From assembly GCA_016714815.1 (NCBI GenBank), contig JADKBZ010000004.1, positions 186,001 to 250,000 of the forward strand: a DNA stretch of 64,000 bases, in the 5' to 3' direction. The stretch is from Holophagales bacterium (lineage in GTDB: Bacteria; Acidobacteriota; Thermoanaerobaculia; UBA5066). This document shows, one piece after another, positions 1 through 8,870 of this stretch. The notes under the pieces are model-generated. The model made no database searches, was not told the DNA's origin, and saw only the letters and a program-made list of their open reading frames with translations. The position numbers and the translations under genes were made by a program. The first letter of the stretch is position 1; each line of letters begins with the position of its first letter.

Positions 1-2357
1 GCGAGCTGCTCCTCCGTCTCTCTCGCCTTCCCGCCCCCCTCGAACGCGCGCTGGGCAAGCTCCTTCTCGGCCCCCTGCCGCTCCCCTTCCAGGCCCGCCG
101 TCTTCTGCCGGGCGGCCTCGGCCGCACGCCTCGCCGCCTCCGGCTCCGGCAGGACATCGAGATCCGATACGGCCGCGGAAAGGTCCGAGAGGCGGGTCTC
201 CACTTCTGCCGAGAGCCGGGAGAGTCGCTTGGCGACCGACTCGTCGGCGTCGGGAGGGGGCGCGAGCGCGAGAGCCGGAAGCTCCGACTCCACGATCACC
301 TTCCGGCGTGCCGCCCGCGCCCGGCCCGCCTCGACGAGAAGGAAGGACTCCGCCAGGGAGAGACCGGGGGGCACCTGGAGATGGACGAGGAGCCCGACGA
401 TCTTCTCCTCCAGGCCGGCCAGCGCGAGGTCCTCCTCACGCAGCTTCGCCTGATCGCGCGTCGCCGCCTCCTCGCGCGCCGCCGCAGCGTGATCCGCCTT
501 TTCGAGGTCGGCGAGGATCTGCAGGAGACGCCGCGCCTCGTCTGGCGAAGGGAGGCCCTCGCTGAGGCCGAGGGCCGCACGAAACGGCACCAGCCCCCGG
601 TCGGCGTCCGCGAGCCTCTCGCTCGCCGCGTGCAGCCGAACCCGCTTCTCCACGAGCCTCTGCCTTCTCTCCTCGGCCGCGCGGGCCCGTCGCTGCGCCT
701 TCACGAGAGTGCCGGCGTCCTTGAAACCGGCCTTGCGGGCTACCTGCTCGAGCCGGAGCCTCAGGTCCGACAGGCGCCGCCTTTCCTCGAGCGCTTCGGC
801 TCGCGCCGCCGCCTCCTCCTCCCGCGAGCGGAGCTCGTCCTCCCGGCGGTGGCCGACTCCGCGCGCCCACGCGATCCCACCGTAGAGGGCCAGCGCCACG
901 GCGAAGACCGCCAGCGTCAGGACGAGCGGGTCGTCCGCCCGCCCCCGCTTCAGGAGCGCGCCGACGACCAGCGGTACGAAGAGTCCCGCGGACACGACGA
1001 GGGCCCGCGCCCTCCGGACGAGAACCTGCCGCTCTCCCGCCGCGATAGAGGCCTTCGCCCCGCAATCGGCGACGCGCCGGTCGAGCTGCACCCCGGAAAG
1101 CTCGAGAGCCTGCCGGTCCTCCTCGGCGGAGGCGACGAAATCCCTCTCCGCCGGAGGAAGCCCGTCCAGCCGGCGAAGGTCCTCGGCAAGCCCTTCGCGC
1201 CGGAGCTCCTCCCACTCCGCTTCGAGCGCTTCCTCGGCAGCCGACGCGGCACGCGACGCCTCGACGGCCCCTTCCAGGAGCGTTCGAAGGGTGCTCCTCG
1301 CCTCGGGCGGCAGCTCGGCGAGCCCGCCGGCGCGGCGACGCCGGTCCCGATCCTCGAGGGCCGCGGCCGTTCGCTCGGACTCGAGGGCGGTTCGGGCGGC
1401 CAGGAGCGCCTCCGGACGGGCGCCGCGGGCGCCCCGGAGGGCATCGAGCGCACCGAGGGCCTCGGGCGTGAAGATCTCCGCTTCCCGTTCGAGGCGCTCC
1501 GCCTCCTCCTCGAGCTCGACCTTCCTCCGGCCCTCGGTCCGCCGCCGCTCCACCTCGGCGGCGAGGCTCCGGCGCTCGCTTTCGACGACCGCCACCTCGG
1601 CGAGGGCTGCGGCGCGCCGCGCCGCGGCCAGCTCGGACGTCAGGGCCGCGAGCCTCTCCGCAGCCTCCGACGCGGCTTCGCGCGACCTCGCGAGACGGAC
1701 CACCTCGGCCCTCTTCTCCTCGACCCGCCGTCCCGTCCGGACGATCTCCGTCTCGACGGAGACCTGGGCTCCGCTCGTCGCCTCCGGCATGCGGGCCCGG
1801 GCCGCGTCTAGAAGCCGAAGCGCCCGGACGACGCTCGCCTCGCCGCCGCCCGAGTCGGCGATCCGGGCCAGCTCGACGGTGAGGGAGGCGTCGAGAGCGT
1901 CGCCGTCGAGGACGTTCTGCCCGACGTACGCCGTCGTCCGGAAAAGCGGCTCGGTCAGCCCCGTCAGCTTCTCGCCGACGGCGTCCCGCCCCCCGGGCCG
2001 CAGAAAATCGACCGTCCGGTCCTCTCCCCGGTCCCGGTCGACGACCCGGAGCGTCCCGGCGTCGAAGTCCCGCTCGACCGTGTACCGGCCCGCGTTCGCA
2101 GAGCCCGTCGAACCCGTGGTCACGTCGAGACGGAGCCGGCTCGGCGCGCCGCTCCGGGGCTTGCGCGACTCGCGCGAACGTCCACCTGCCGCCCGGCCCT
2201 TCGGCAGACCGTAGAGCGCCGCCACGATCGCCTCGCAGAGCGTCGACTTCCCAGTCTCGTTCGGCTCGAGGACGAGGAGGAGCTCTCCCTCTCCCCAGGT
2301 GAGGTCGATCCCCTCGAGAGGCCCGAAGCCCTCGACGACGAGCCGCTCGATCCTCAG
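1..2357 (-). CDS. SbcC/YhaN-like AAA ATPase (C-terminus beyond left edge)
   Basis: This is a long SMC/Rad50-type ATPase, the partner of the phosphoesterase gene just upstream. It is probably a DNA-end processing or repair ATPase of the SbcC/YhaN kind. The N-terminus reads RIERLVVEGFGPL, then a Walker A motif EPNETGKS at about residues 31-38, followed by hundreds of residues of Glu/Arg/Ala-rich coiled coil. Two hydrophobic segments near residues 447-470 and 475-495 look like membrane helices, unlike classical cytosolic SbcC. The reading frame stays open to base 1, so the second half of the ATPase (signature, Walker B) is missing. There is no ATG, GTG or TTG near the N-terminus. The best start is a CTG at 2355-2357 that overlaps the upstream stop as CTGA. 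Family assignment is confident; the start is inferred. Confidence 0.8.
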   Translation of the reverse strand, partial: MRIERLVVEGFGPLEGIDLTWGEGELLLVLEPNETGKSTLCEAIVAALYGLPKGRAAGGRSRESRKPRSGAPSRLRLDVTTGSTGSANAGRYTVERDFDAGTLRVVDRDRGEDRTVDFLRPGGRDAVGEKLTGLTEPLFRTTAYVGQNVLDGDALDASLTVELARIADSGGGEASVVRALRLLDAARARMPEATSGAQVSVETEIVRTGRRVEEKRAEVVRLARSREAASEAAERLAALTSELAAARRAAALAEVAVVESERRSLAAEVERRRTEGRRKVELEEEAERLEREAEIFTPEALGALDALRGARGARPEALLAARTALESERTAAALEDRDRRRRAGGLAELPPEARSTLRTLLEGAVEASRAASAAEEALEAEWEELRREGLAEDLRRLDGLPPAERDFVASAEEDRQALELSGVQLDRRVADCGAKASIAAGERQVLVRRARALVVSAGLFVPLVVGALLKRGRADDPLVLTLAVFAVALALYGGIAWARGVGHRREDELRSREEEAAARAEALEERRRLSDLRLRLEQVARKAGFKDAGTLVKAQRRARAAEERRQRLVEKRVRLHAASERLADADRGLVPFRAALGLSEGLPSPDEARRLLQILADLEKADHAAAAREEAATRDQAKLREEDLALAGLEEKIVGLLVHLQVPPGLSLAESFLLVEAGRARAARRKVIVESELPALALAPPPDADESVAKRLSRLSAEVETRLSDLSAAVSDLDVLPEPEAARRAAEAARQKTAGLEGERQGAEKELAQRAFEGGGKARETEEQL

Positions 2358-3556
2358 ACGTCCTCCACCGGCGGCGGGACCGGGAGACGGCCGAGAAGGG
2401 CCTCCCGGCCCAGGTTGTACGCGAGCTCGGCGACGCGCCGCGAGCGGGCGTCGGGCGCCGCGGCCAGCCGGGCCTCGAGATCGAGCGCAAAGCGCCCTTC
2501 CGCGGTGGAGCGGTCCGCGCGCCCCTCGGCCTCGCTCGCCGTCCGGTCGCGCAGCACGAGGTGAGCCACGAGCCCCTTCAGATCGATCAGCGAGTGAGCC
2601 GCGCGCGTACCGGCTGCCGGGCGGCCCCGGACCGTCAGGCGGACGACGTCCCGCGGGGACGCTCCCGCCTCGAGCAGCAGGGCAAAAGCCGCTTCCCGCA
2701 AGGCGTCGGCCTCGCGCCCTCCCGAATCGAGGGTGAGGTCGAGCACCTGCCGGGAGTCCGCGGGCAACGTGTCGACTTTCGCCGGCGCTTCCGGGTCGAG
2801 CGTCACCTTCACGAAGAACCGGGGGCCGGTCTCGTCGAGGCCCCGGCCCGTCGGGGAGCCGCTGTAGGCGCCAGCCGCGCTCCCGTCCGGACGCTCGACG
2901 ACCTCGAAACCGTGGTGGTGTCCCAGCGCCGCCCAGGAGAAGCCGGCCCCGGCGAGCTCCTCCCTCGAAAAGGGGGCGGTTCTCTTTGCGCCGCTCGGCG
3001 AATCCGGCCCCTTGTAGCCCTCGAGCGACCCGTGGAGCATCAGGAGGGCGAACGGAGCGGCGGGCCGGGCCGGCGGAGGGGAGAGGGGGCGTCCCGCCTC
3101 CAGAAGGGGCGACAGGAACGCCCTCCCCGTCACGGTCACATCGTCCCGCCCCGGAACCGACCGGGTCTCCCAGGACGCCGACCGGAACACCGACACGTTT
3201 CCGGGCCACGACGGAAGGCCGAGCGCCGCGAGATAGGCTTCATCGAAGAAGCCACCCGGGCCGGCGAAATCGTGATTCCCGGGGGCGATGAAGACCGGTA
3301 CCGGCGCGAGCGCGTCGAACGCGGCGACGAGCCGCCGGAAGAGGGACGGCGGACCGTTCTCGGCGTCCCACAGGTCTCCCGGAAGGAGGACGACGTCGGG
3401 CCGGATCTCCCGCGCGGCCGCCAAGAGGCGCTCGGGAGCCGCGTCCACCTCGTCGCGGCGCGTTGCCCGGAACTCCTCGGTCAGACCGAGGCCGCGCCCC
3501 GTGAGAGGCGAGCCGACGTGCCAGTCGGAGGACTGAAGGAGAACGAGGGGCGCCAC
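2354..3556 (-). CDS. SbcD/YhaO-like metallophosphoesterase
   Basis: This is a 400-residue calcineurin-like phosphoesterase, the nuclease half of an SbcCD/YhaNO-type DNA repair pair. All metal-binding blocks are visible in order: DWH at residues 11-13, GDLWD, GNHD, a His in the LHGS block, and GHHHG. The family cleaves DNA ends or hairpins with Mn2+ and works with the ATPase encoded directly downstream. The two genes overlap by four bases, so translation is probably coupled. The C-terminal ~130 residues are the variable capping region. No signal peptide is seen. The YhaO versus SbcD distinction rests on the partner's YhaN-like look, so no gene symbol is given. Confidence 0.85.
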   Translation of the reverse strand: MAPLVLLQSSDWHVGSPLTGRGLGLTEEFRATRRDEVDAAPERLLAAAREIRPDVVLLPGDLWDAENGPPSLFRRLVAAFDALAPVPVFIAPGNHDFAGPGGFFDEAYLAALGLPSWPGNVSVFRSASWETRSVPGRDDVTVTGRAFLSPLLEAGRPLSPPPARPAAPFALLMLHGSLEGYKGPDSPSGAKRTAPFSREELAGAGFSWAALGHHHGFEVVERPDGSAAGAYSGSPTGRGLDETGPRFFVKVTLDPEAPAKVDTLPADSRQVLDLTLDSGGREADALREAAFALLLEAGASPRDVVRLTVRGRPAAGTRAAHSLIDLKGLVAHLVLRDRTASEAEGRADRSTAEGRFALDLEARLAAAPDARSRRVAELAYNLGREALLGRLPVPPPVEDV

Positions 3557-3584
3557 GGCGGTGGATGTCGGGCGCCGAACGGCC

Positions 3585-3923
3585 TCAGGCCGGGCCGACC
3601 GCTTCCTTGCCCGCCTCCGCCTCGTTGACGACGCTGGTGATGGCGCTCTTGGCCATCTTCACCTTGAGGGTGTCGGCGAGCTTCACCCAGACGATCTGGT
3701 CCTCGACCTGGGCGACGGTGCCGTAGATCCCGCCCGACGTCATGACCCGATCGCCCTTCTTGAGCTGGGCGAGCATCTCTTTCGTCTTCTTCTGCTGCTT
3801 CCTCATGGGCGCGAGGAGAACGAAGTAGAAGACGACGAAGATGAGGAGAAACGGGACCATCTGGAGCAGGCCGTCCTTCATCGTCGGGGCCGCGGCAGCC
3901 TGCAGGAGAGAAATCGGATTCAT
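3585..3923 (-). CDS. yajC: Preprotein translocase subunit YajC
   Basis: YajC is the small single-pass membrane subunit that associates with SecDF and the SecYEG translocon. The 112-residue protein has a short N-terminal lead, one transmembrane helix at about residues 21-40, then the family's basic stretch beginning RKQQKKTKEML and the beta-rich GDRVMTSGGIYGTV core. Its ATG overlaps the tgt stop as ATGA, so tgt and yajC are co-translated. The tgt-yajC order is the common arrangement in many bacteria, where secD and secF often follow; here they do not, and an SbcD-like gene comes next. Confidence 0.95.
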   Translation of the reverse strand: MNPISLLQAAAAPTMKDGLLQMVPFLLIFVVFYFVLLAPMRKQQKKTKEMLAQLKKGDRVMTSGGIYGTVAQVEDQIVWVKLADTLKVKMAKSAITSVVNEAEAGKEAVGPA

Positions 3924-5053
3924 CGCGTGTCCTTCCCGAAATCGAGGCGCCGCACGGCATCCGCCGCGAACGCCCCGTAGCGTCGTGCCGAGAGAGCCTC
4001 CCGGATTCCCCTCATCAAGTCAAGGACGGCCGTCAGGTTGTGGACCGTCAGGAGCGTCGCCGCGGTGGGCTCGCCGAGGGTGAAGAGGTGCCGGAGGTAA
4101 GCGCGGGACGCCGTCCGGCAGGTGGGGCACGCGCAGGCCGGGTCGAGCGGGGCCGGATCCGTCCTGTAGCGCGCCTGCTTGATGACGACCGTCCCTTCGG
4201 ACGTGTAGGCGAGGCCGTGACGGGCGGCCCTCGTCGGAAGGACGCAGTCGAAAAGGTCGAAGCCGTTCGCCACGGCGTGCAGGATGTCGAGCGGGTGACC
4301 GACACCCATCAGGTAGCGCGGCCGGTCGGCCGGCAGGATCGGCCCCGTCGCCTCGACGATCGCCCGCATCTCCTCCTTCGGCTCGCCGACGGAGACCCCG
4401 CCGCAGGCCACCCCCTCGAAGCCCTCCGCGGCCACGGCCTCCGCGCTCAGGCGCCGCAGGTCCGGGAACATCCCCCCCTGGACGATCCCGAACTGCGCGC
4501 CGCGCCCGCCGTCGCCACGAACGCCCAGGAACGCCGTGCGGCCCCGGTGCGCCCAGCGGTGGGTGAGCTCCATCGAGCGCGCCGCCTGGTCGCGCGTCGC
4601 CGGGTAGGGCGTGCACTCGTCCAGCACCATCGCCACGTCGACGCCGAAATCGCCGAGCTGCAGCTCGGCCGCCCTCTCCGGCGTCAGGAGGTGAGGGCTG
4701 CCGTCGAGGTGGCTCCGGAAGAGGACCCCCTCCTCCGAGAGTTTCCTGTTTGCAGCCAGGGACATCACCTGGAAGCCGCCGGAGTCGGTCAGGATGGGCC
4801 GCTGCCAGCCCACGAACCGGTGCAGGCCGCCGAGGGAGCGGATCAGGTCCCCTCCCGGCCGGAGCATCAGGTGGTAGGTGTTCGCCAGGACGATCTCGGC
4901 CCCCGCCGTCTCCACGTCGCTCCACCGGGCCGCCTTGACCGTGCCGGCCGTGCCGACGGGCATGAAGGCGGGCGTCTCGACGGTCCCGTGGTCCAGCGTC
5001 ACCCTCGCGCGGCGGGCGCCGCCGTCGACGGCCAGGAGGTCGAAATTCAGCAT
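3920..5053 (-). CDS. tgt: Queuine/preQ1 tRNA-ribosyltransferase Tgt
   Basis: Tgt exchanges guanine-34 of GUN anticodons for preQ1 in queuosine synthesis. The frame is open further upstream, but the conserved protein begins MLNFDLLAVDGG, so the ATG at 5051-5053 was chosen, giving 377 residues. The general-base Asp lies in TDSGGFQ (about residue 90) and the nucleophile Asp in FDCVLPTRAARHG (about 269). The zinc site is C307-x-C309-x2-C312 and H338. queC and queE, which make the preQ1 precursor, are elsewhere in this window (34.9-36.3 kb), so the pathway is partly represented. The gene overlaps yajC by four bases. Confidence 0.95.
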   Translation of the reverse strand: MLNFDLLAVDGGARRARVTLDHGTVETPAFMPVGTAGTVKAARWSDVETAGAEIVLANTYHLMLRPGGDLIRSLGGLHRFVGWQRPILTDSGGFQVMSLAANRKLSEEGVLFRSHLDGSPHLLTPERAAELQLGDFGVDVAMVLDECTPYPATRDQAARSMELTHRWAHRGRTAFLGVRGDGGRGAQFGIVQGGMFPDLRRLSAEAVAAEGFEGVACGGVSVGEPKEEMRAIVEATGPILPADRPRYLMGVGHPLDILHAVANGFDLFDCVLPTRAARHGLAYTSEGTVVIKQARYRTDPAPLDPACACPTCRTASRAYLRHLFTLGEPTAATLLTVHNLTAVLDLMRGIREALSARRYGAFAADAVRRLDFGKDTR

Positions 5054-5212
5054 CCGGCCGCCGCCGATCGCGGTCGCCTCGCCGAGCACGCATGGAAGCC
5101 ATTCACGGGCCGAGTGTAAGCGGCGGCCGGCCTCCTGGAAGAACGGCTGACGGGACGCGTTGACCCACCATGGACCCGATGCTATGTTCCGGCGTCTTTT
5201 TTGAGGGAGCGA

Positions 5213-5545
5213 ATGCCCGATCTCGGTAACAAACACGAGTGCTTCCGCTGCGGGACGAAGTTCTACGACCTCAGGAGAACTCCCGTCCTCTGCCCGAAGT
5301 GCGGAATCGACCAGAAGGACGCCCCGCCGCGCGACACGTCGCCGGCGGCGCTCATCGCCGCCCGGCGCGCCAAGCGCGACGAGTTCGCCGATCCGGACCT
5401 CTTCGAACGCAACCGCGACGAAGAGGACATCGGGATCGAACCCGAGGATCCGGCCGCCAAGGCCACCCTCGACGACGAGGAGCTTCCCCTGGGCGAGGGA
5501 CCGTCGCTCGAGGCCGGCGACACGGGGAGCGAGGACGACTACTGA
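5213..5545 (+). CDS. FYDLN-acid (TIGR02300-like) zinc-ribbon protein
   Basis: This is a 110-residue protein starting MPDLGNKHECFRCGTKFYDL, the signature of the FYDLN/TIGR02300 family of unknown function. Two CxxC pairs (CFRC and CPKC) within the first 27 residues form a probable zinc ribbon. The remainder is strongly acidic and probably disordered. An in-frame TTG lies 12 bases upstream, but the ATG at 5213 is preceded by a GAGGGAG ribosome site and matches the family start. The gene is divergent from tgt and followed closely by folK. Function is unknown; a nucleic-acid- or protein-binding role would be a guess. Confidence 0.8.
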   Translation: MPDLGNKHECFRCGTKFYDLRRTPVLCPKCGIDQKDAPPRDTSPAALIAARRAKRDEFADPDLFERNRDEEDIGIEPEDPAAKATLDDEELPLGEGPSLEAGDTGSEDDY

Positions 5546-5556
5546 CCCTCCCGCCG

Positions 5557-6053
5557 ATGTCGACGTCGGGATAGCGATCGGTTTAGGCGGGAATGTCGGG
5601 TCGCCGGAGCTTGCCTTCGCCGCCGCTCTCGCGGGCCTCGCTCCTCACGTCGAAGGGCTCACCCTTTCGCCTCTCTACGTCACCGCTCCCGTGGGCGGGC
5701 CACGCCAGCCCGACTTCCTGAACGCCGTCGCCACCGGCCGGACCGTCCTGCCTCCCCTCGATCTGCTCCGGCTGCTCAGGCGCCTGGAAGCCGCGGCGGG
5801 GCGGCTGCGGTCCGGCGCGCCGAACGGCCCGCGACCTCTCGACCTCGACCTGCTCCTGTATGGCGATCGCCGGATCGACCTCCCCGAGCTCGTCGTCCCG
5901 CATCCGCGGCTCGGCGAGAGGCGCTTCGTCCTCGCCCCGCTCGCCGACCTGCTTCCCGACCTCGTCGTCCCGGGCACCGGCCGCACCGTCGCGAGCCTCC
6001 TCGCAATGGCGCCACCCGCCCGCGTCGAGCGGCGCGAGGGGCCTCCCGGCTGA
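5557..6053 (+). CDS. folK: HPPK, folate biosynthesis (FolK); start region apparently frameshifted
   Basis: FolK transfers pyrophosphate from ATP to 6-hydroxymethyl-7,8-dihydropterin in folate synthesis. The body reads IGLGGNVGSPELAF, then the family signature NGPRPLDLDLLLYG, then HPRLGERRFVLAPL, about 160 residues in all. The frame that encodes this has no ATG, GTG or TTG upstream for a long way. An ATG at 5557, twelve bases after the previous stop, is out of frame by one base. Adding a single base to the GGG run at 5568-5570 would give M-S-T-S-G-I-A-I-G-L-G-G-N. A homopolymer indel (sequencing error or recent mutation) is the simplest explanation. Confidence 0.85.
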
Positions 6054-6056
6054 CGA

Positions 6057-6992
6057 TCAGGCGGGGCTGTTGCCCGCAGGGGGGACCGTCTGAGGGACGG
6101 AACGAGCCTCGAACCGGAGCTGCTCGCCGGCGATCGTGACCCGCGTGTAGGGCGGAACGGACGTCGTCAGCCAGACGCTCCCCCCGATGACGCTTCCCCG
6201 GCCGATGACCGTCGCCCCGCCGAGAATCGTCGCGCCGGCGTAGATGACGACGTCGTCCTCGACGGTGGGGTGGCGCTTGACGCCCCGGATCAGCTCGCCG
6301 TGCTCGTTCTTCGGGAACGACAGCGCTCCGAGCGTCACCCCCTGGTAGATCTTCACGCGGTCGCCGATCGTCGTCGTCTCGCCGATCACGACGCCCGTGC
6401 CGTGGTCGATGAAGAAGGAGCGGCCGATCTTCGCGCCGGGGTGGATGTCGATCCCGGTTTCGTTGTGCGCGAACTCGGTCATGACCCGGGGGATCAGGCG
6501 CACGCCGAGCCGATGGAGCTCGTGGGCGATGCGGTAGGTGAAGACGGCCTTCACCCCCGGGTAGGCCAGGATCAGCTCGTCGAACCCCTGGGCCGCCGGG
6601 TCCCCGTCGTAGGCCGCCTGGACGTCCTCCGCGACGCCGTCGGCGACCTCGGGGAGCCGCTCGAACAGGGCCGTCACGATCTCTCGCGCGTGCCTGCGGG
6701 CGGCCGGCCGCCCCTCCTCCGCCTCGATCGCCCTCTCGACCTCGGCCGAGAGGCGGAGGTGGATCCGGAACAGGACGTCGCCGAGGTGGTCGCGCAGGTT
6801 GTCGCGGTAGAGAACCGTGTCGCCGAAGTAGCCCGGGTAGACGACTTCCTGGAACAGCCGAAGGATGTCGATGACGTCCTTTTTCTGCGGGCGGGGAGCG
6901 GCGTCGACGGCGGAGAGCTGCGGACGGGTCTCGGCGGTGGCCACGATGCGCGAGATCGCGCCGCGGACCCTGTCCTTCGTCGGACCGGTCAT
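6057..6992 (-). CDS. Serine O-acetyltransferase, EpsC/CysE family
   Basis: This 311-residue enzyme probably makes O-acetylserine from serine and acetyl-CoA for cysteine synthesis. An N-terminal helical domain of about 150 residues is followed by a left-handed beta-helix with hexapeptide repeats: IDIHPGAKIGRSFFIDHG, then VVIGETTTIGDRVKIYQG. The catalytic His is in the FIDHGTG block. The length and long N-terminal domain match the EpsC-like subfamily rather than E. coli CysE. The ATG at 6990-6992 overlaps the stop of the TPR gene as ATGA, which decides the start over another ATG four codons upstream. The truncated cysteine synthase at 42.1 kb may be a lost partner. Confidence 0.88.
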   Translation of the reverse strand: MTGPTKDRVRGAISRIVATAETRPQLSAVDAAPRPQKKDVIDILRLFQEVVYPGYFGDTVLYRDNLRDHLGDVLFRIHLRLSAEVERAIEAEEGRPAARRHAREIVTALFERLPEVADGVAEDVQAAYDGDPAAQGFDELILAYPGVKAVFTYRIAHELHRLGVRLIPRVMTEFAHNETGIDIHPGAKIGRSFFIDHGTGVVIGETTTIGDRVKIYQGVTLGALSFPKNEHGELIRGVKRHPTVEDDVVIYAGATILGGATVIGRGSVIGGSVWLTTSVPPYTRVTIAGEQLRFEARSVPQTVPPAGNSPA

Positions 6993-7879
6993 CCCTTTCC
7001 CCATGCCGAAAGGAGAATCTTCGCGTCCTCCTGCGCCCTCGCGTCCTCGACGGGAAGCGCGGCCGAGGGAACGTCGGCGACGAGAGCCTCCAGCATCCGC
7101 CTCGCCTCCGGGCGCCTCCCCTTCTCGTAGTCCCAGATCGCCTCGGCGAGGTAGAGCCGGTTCACGAAGTTGCGAGGTCCTTTCTCCGCCGCGAGACGGA
7201 GGTACTTCAGGGCGTCGGTCCGCGACGCCCAGCCCGTGATGAACGGGATCGACGGCGTCTGGTGGTGGAGCCGGCCGAGAACCCGGTAGCCGCCCCCCTC
7301 GTCGAACGAGGGGTCGAGCTGGACGACGGCCGTCGCGTAGTCCCGGATCTTCGCGGCCGCTCCCTGCCGGGCCGCCGCGGTCTTGCCGAACACCAGCGCC
7401 CACTTTCCCCAGTTCACGGACGCCCAGAGGAAGCACGGCACGACGTCCGGCCTTCCCTTCACGAATGGGACGAGCTCCACGGGCGTCGCCTTCGAGAGGT
7501 CCTTTCCGGCCGAAGCACCCGCCTCCTTCCGGATCAGGTCGAGGGTCTCCTCTCCGAGGCTCTTGCCCTCCTCGAAGACAGCTCTCTTCGCGCCATTCTC
7601 GGCGGTCGCGTGCTCTCCCTGGAAATAGAGCGCCCGCATGAGCATCCAGCGCGCCGGCAGGGACGCCGGCAGGGCCGTCATGGCGCCCCGGCCCGCCGCC
7701 ACCACCGCCGAGACCGCCCCCGCCCCGGCGGCACCTCCCGCGGCCCCTTCCGCCCGGCGGGCCCAGGCGGCGTCGAAGGCGACGACGGCCGGCGCGTCTT
7801 CGGCTCCCGCGGACCCCGTTGCGACAGAAGCGAGGACGAGGAGCAGGGTCGTGGCGAAAAGGCGCATATTGAAGGGCAT
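6989..7879 (-). CDS. Secreted helical-repeat protein, TatT-like
   Basis: This 296-residue protein has a clear signal peptide (MRLFATTLLLVLASVATG followed by an AGA-like cleavage site). The mature part is alpha-helical, with TPR-like spacing. The block around FLWASVNWGKW and the following YRVLGRLHHQTP resembles the TatT/TRAP-associated helical family, but no TRAP transporter genes are nearby. Two ATGs, four codons apart, could start it. It overlaps the serine acetyltransferase gene by four bases. A periplasmic scaffold or binding role is plausible; the exact function is unknown. Confidence 0.6.
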   Translation of the reverse strand: MPFNMRLFATTLLLVLASVATGSAGAEDAPAVVAFDAAWARRAEGAAGGAAGAGAVSAVVAAGRGAMTALPASLPARWMLMRALYFQGEHATAENGAKRAVFEEGKSLGEETLDLIRKEAGASAGKDLSKATPVELVPFVKGRPDVVPCFLWASVNWGKWALVFGKTAAARQGAAAKIRDYATAVVQLDPSFDEGGGYRVLGRLHHQTPSIPFITGWASRTDALKYLRLAAEKGPRNFVNRLYLAEAIWDYEKGRRPEARRMLEALVADVPSAALPVEDARAQEDAKILLSAWGKG

Positions 7880-7999
7880 ATCAGGATCTTACGTTCGTCG
7901 GATTCGCGGGCGGAAGCCGTCCGTGCCCTGCCCCGGTCCCGGGATAGAATGGCACTCTTCTTGCGGTACCCTGCCGGATCCGCTTTGTGAGGTGTCTCA

Positions 8000-8326
8000 A
8001 TGGCTGACGTGCCGCCAAAACCCGAAGACGCTCCTCCGCCCACCCTTCAGTTCTCCATGGACGACGCGGTCGCGAGCGGCGTCTATGCGAACTTCGTCAA
8101 CATCATCCACAACCCGGCGGAGTTCATCCTGGACTTCGCCCGCGCCGTTCCCGGGCGCGCCGACGTCCGGATCCTCTCGCGGATCCTGACGACTCCCGTC
8201 CACGCCAAGCAGCTCCTGAACGCCCTCTCCCAGAACATCGCCATCTACGAGAAGAACTTCGGCCCGATCCGCGTCGACTTCGAGCCTTCCCGGCCCGAGC
8301 CCGGCGCGCCGGTACGGCCCAACTGA
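8000..8326 (+). CDS. DUF3467-family protein
   Basis: This is a 108-residue cytosolic protein. The core YANFVNIIHNPAEFILDFAR, followed by SRILTTPVHAKQLLNALSQNI and YEKNFGPI, is the hallmark of DUF3467, a small alpha/beta family of unknown function found widely in bacteria and archaea. A Pro-rich N-terminus precedes the domain. The start ATG at 8000 has a GAGG ribosome site a few bases upstream. The gene is followed 23 bases later by a thioredoxin-fold gene, probably in one transcript. Confidence 0.8.
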   Translation: MADVPPKPEDAPPPTLQFSMDDAVASGVYANFVNIIHNPAEFILDFARAVPGRADVRILSRILTTPVHAKQLLNALSQNIAIYEKNFGPIRVDFEPSRPEPGAPVRPN

Positions 8327-8349
8327 GCCCCGTCCTTCGAAAGGAAACG

Positions 8350-8850
8350 ATGCGTCCGAACCTTCGCTTCGCAGCGGCCGTCCTCCTCGCCGCCACCCCC
8401 CTGGTCGCCTTCGCGGGACCTCCCGCCCCGGCCCCCGAGTCGCTCCCGATCTACGACTCGACGAGCGACGGAGCGCTCGCCGTCGAGGCGGCCTCGAAGG
8501 CCGCGGCGGATTCGGGGCGGCGCCTCTTCGTGAACCTCGGCACGAACGACTGCGCCCCCTGCCGGGTCGTCAACGACGCCATCTACGAAGAACCGTTCCA
8601 GGCCGCCTTCTTCGAGCAGTTCGTCCCGGTCTTCGTCGACGTCGCCCCCGGCACGACGAATCGCGCGCTTCTCGAACGCTACGGCATCGACGCCTCCAGG
8701 GGCTTCCCCGCCCTGGTCCTCTCCGACGAGCAGCTCCGCGTTGCGGAGACGACGAAGGAAGGGGAAATGGCGCTCGTCGCGAAGAAGGGCAAGGAAGCCG
8801 TTCGCGAGTGGATCCTGAAGCGATTCAAGAAGACCGCTGCAGAGCGCTGA
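8350..8850 (+). CDS. Exported thioredoxin-fold protein
   Basis: This is a 166-residue periplasmic thioredoxin-like protein. A signal peptide ends near AFAG. The fold is marked by LFVNLGTNDCAPCRVVN, which carries a CxxC (CAPC) redox motif at about residues 72-75, and by the later cis-Pro region RGFPALVL. CAPC differs from the CGPC of thioredoxin and is seen in DsbD-gamma and thioredoxin_7-like proteins. It probably reduces or oxidises periplasmic thiols; the partner is unknown. It follows the DUF3467 gene at close spacing. Confidence 0.75.
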   Translation: MRPNLRFAAAVLLAATPLVAFAGPPAPAPESLPIYDSTSDGALAVEAASKAAADSGRRLFVNLGTNDCAPCRVVNDAIYEEPFQAAFFEQFVPVFVDVAPGTTNRALLERYGIDASRGFPALVLSDEQLRVAETTKEGEMALVAKKGKEAVREWILKRFKKTAAER

Positions 8851-8870
8851 AGCTCCGGCCGGTCTTCTGA

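Noticed and set aside
381..1811. Long + strand open frame opposite the SbcC-like gene
   Set aside because: Arg/Pro/Leu-rich with no domain; it is the antisense of a recognisable ATPase. High GC keeps such frames open.
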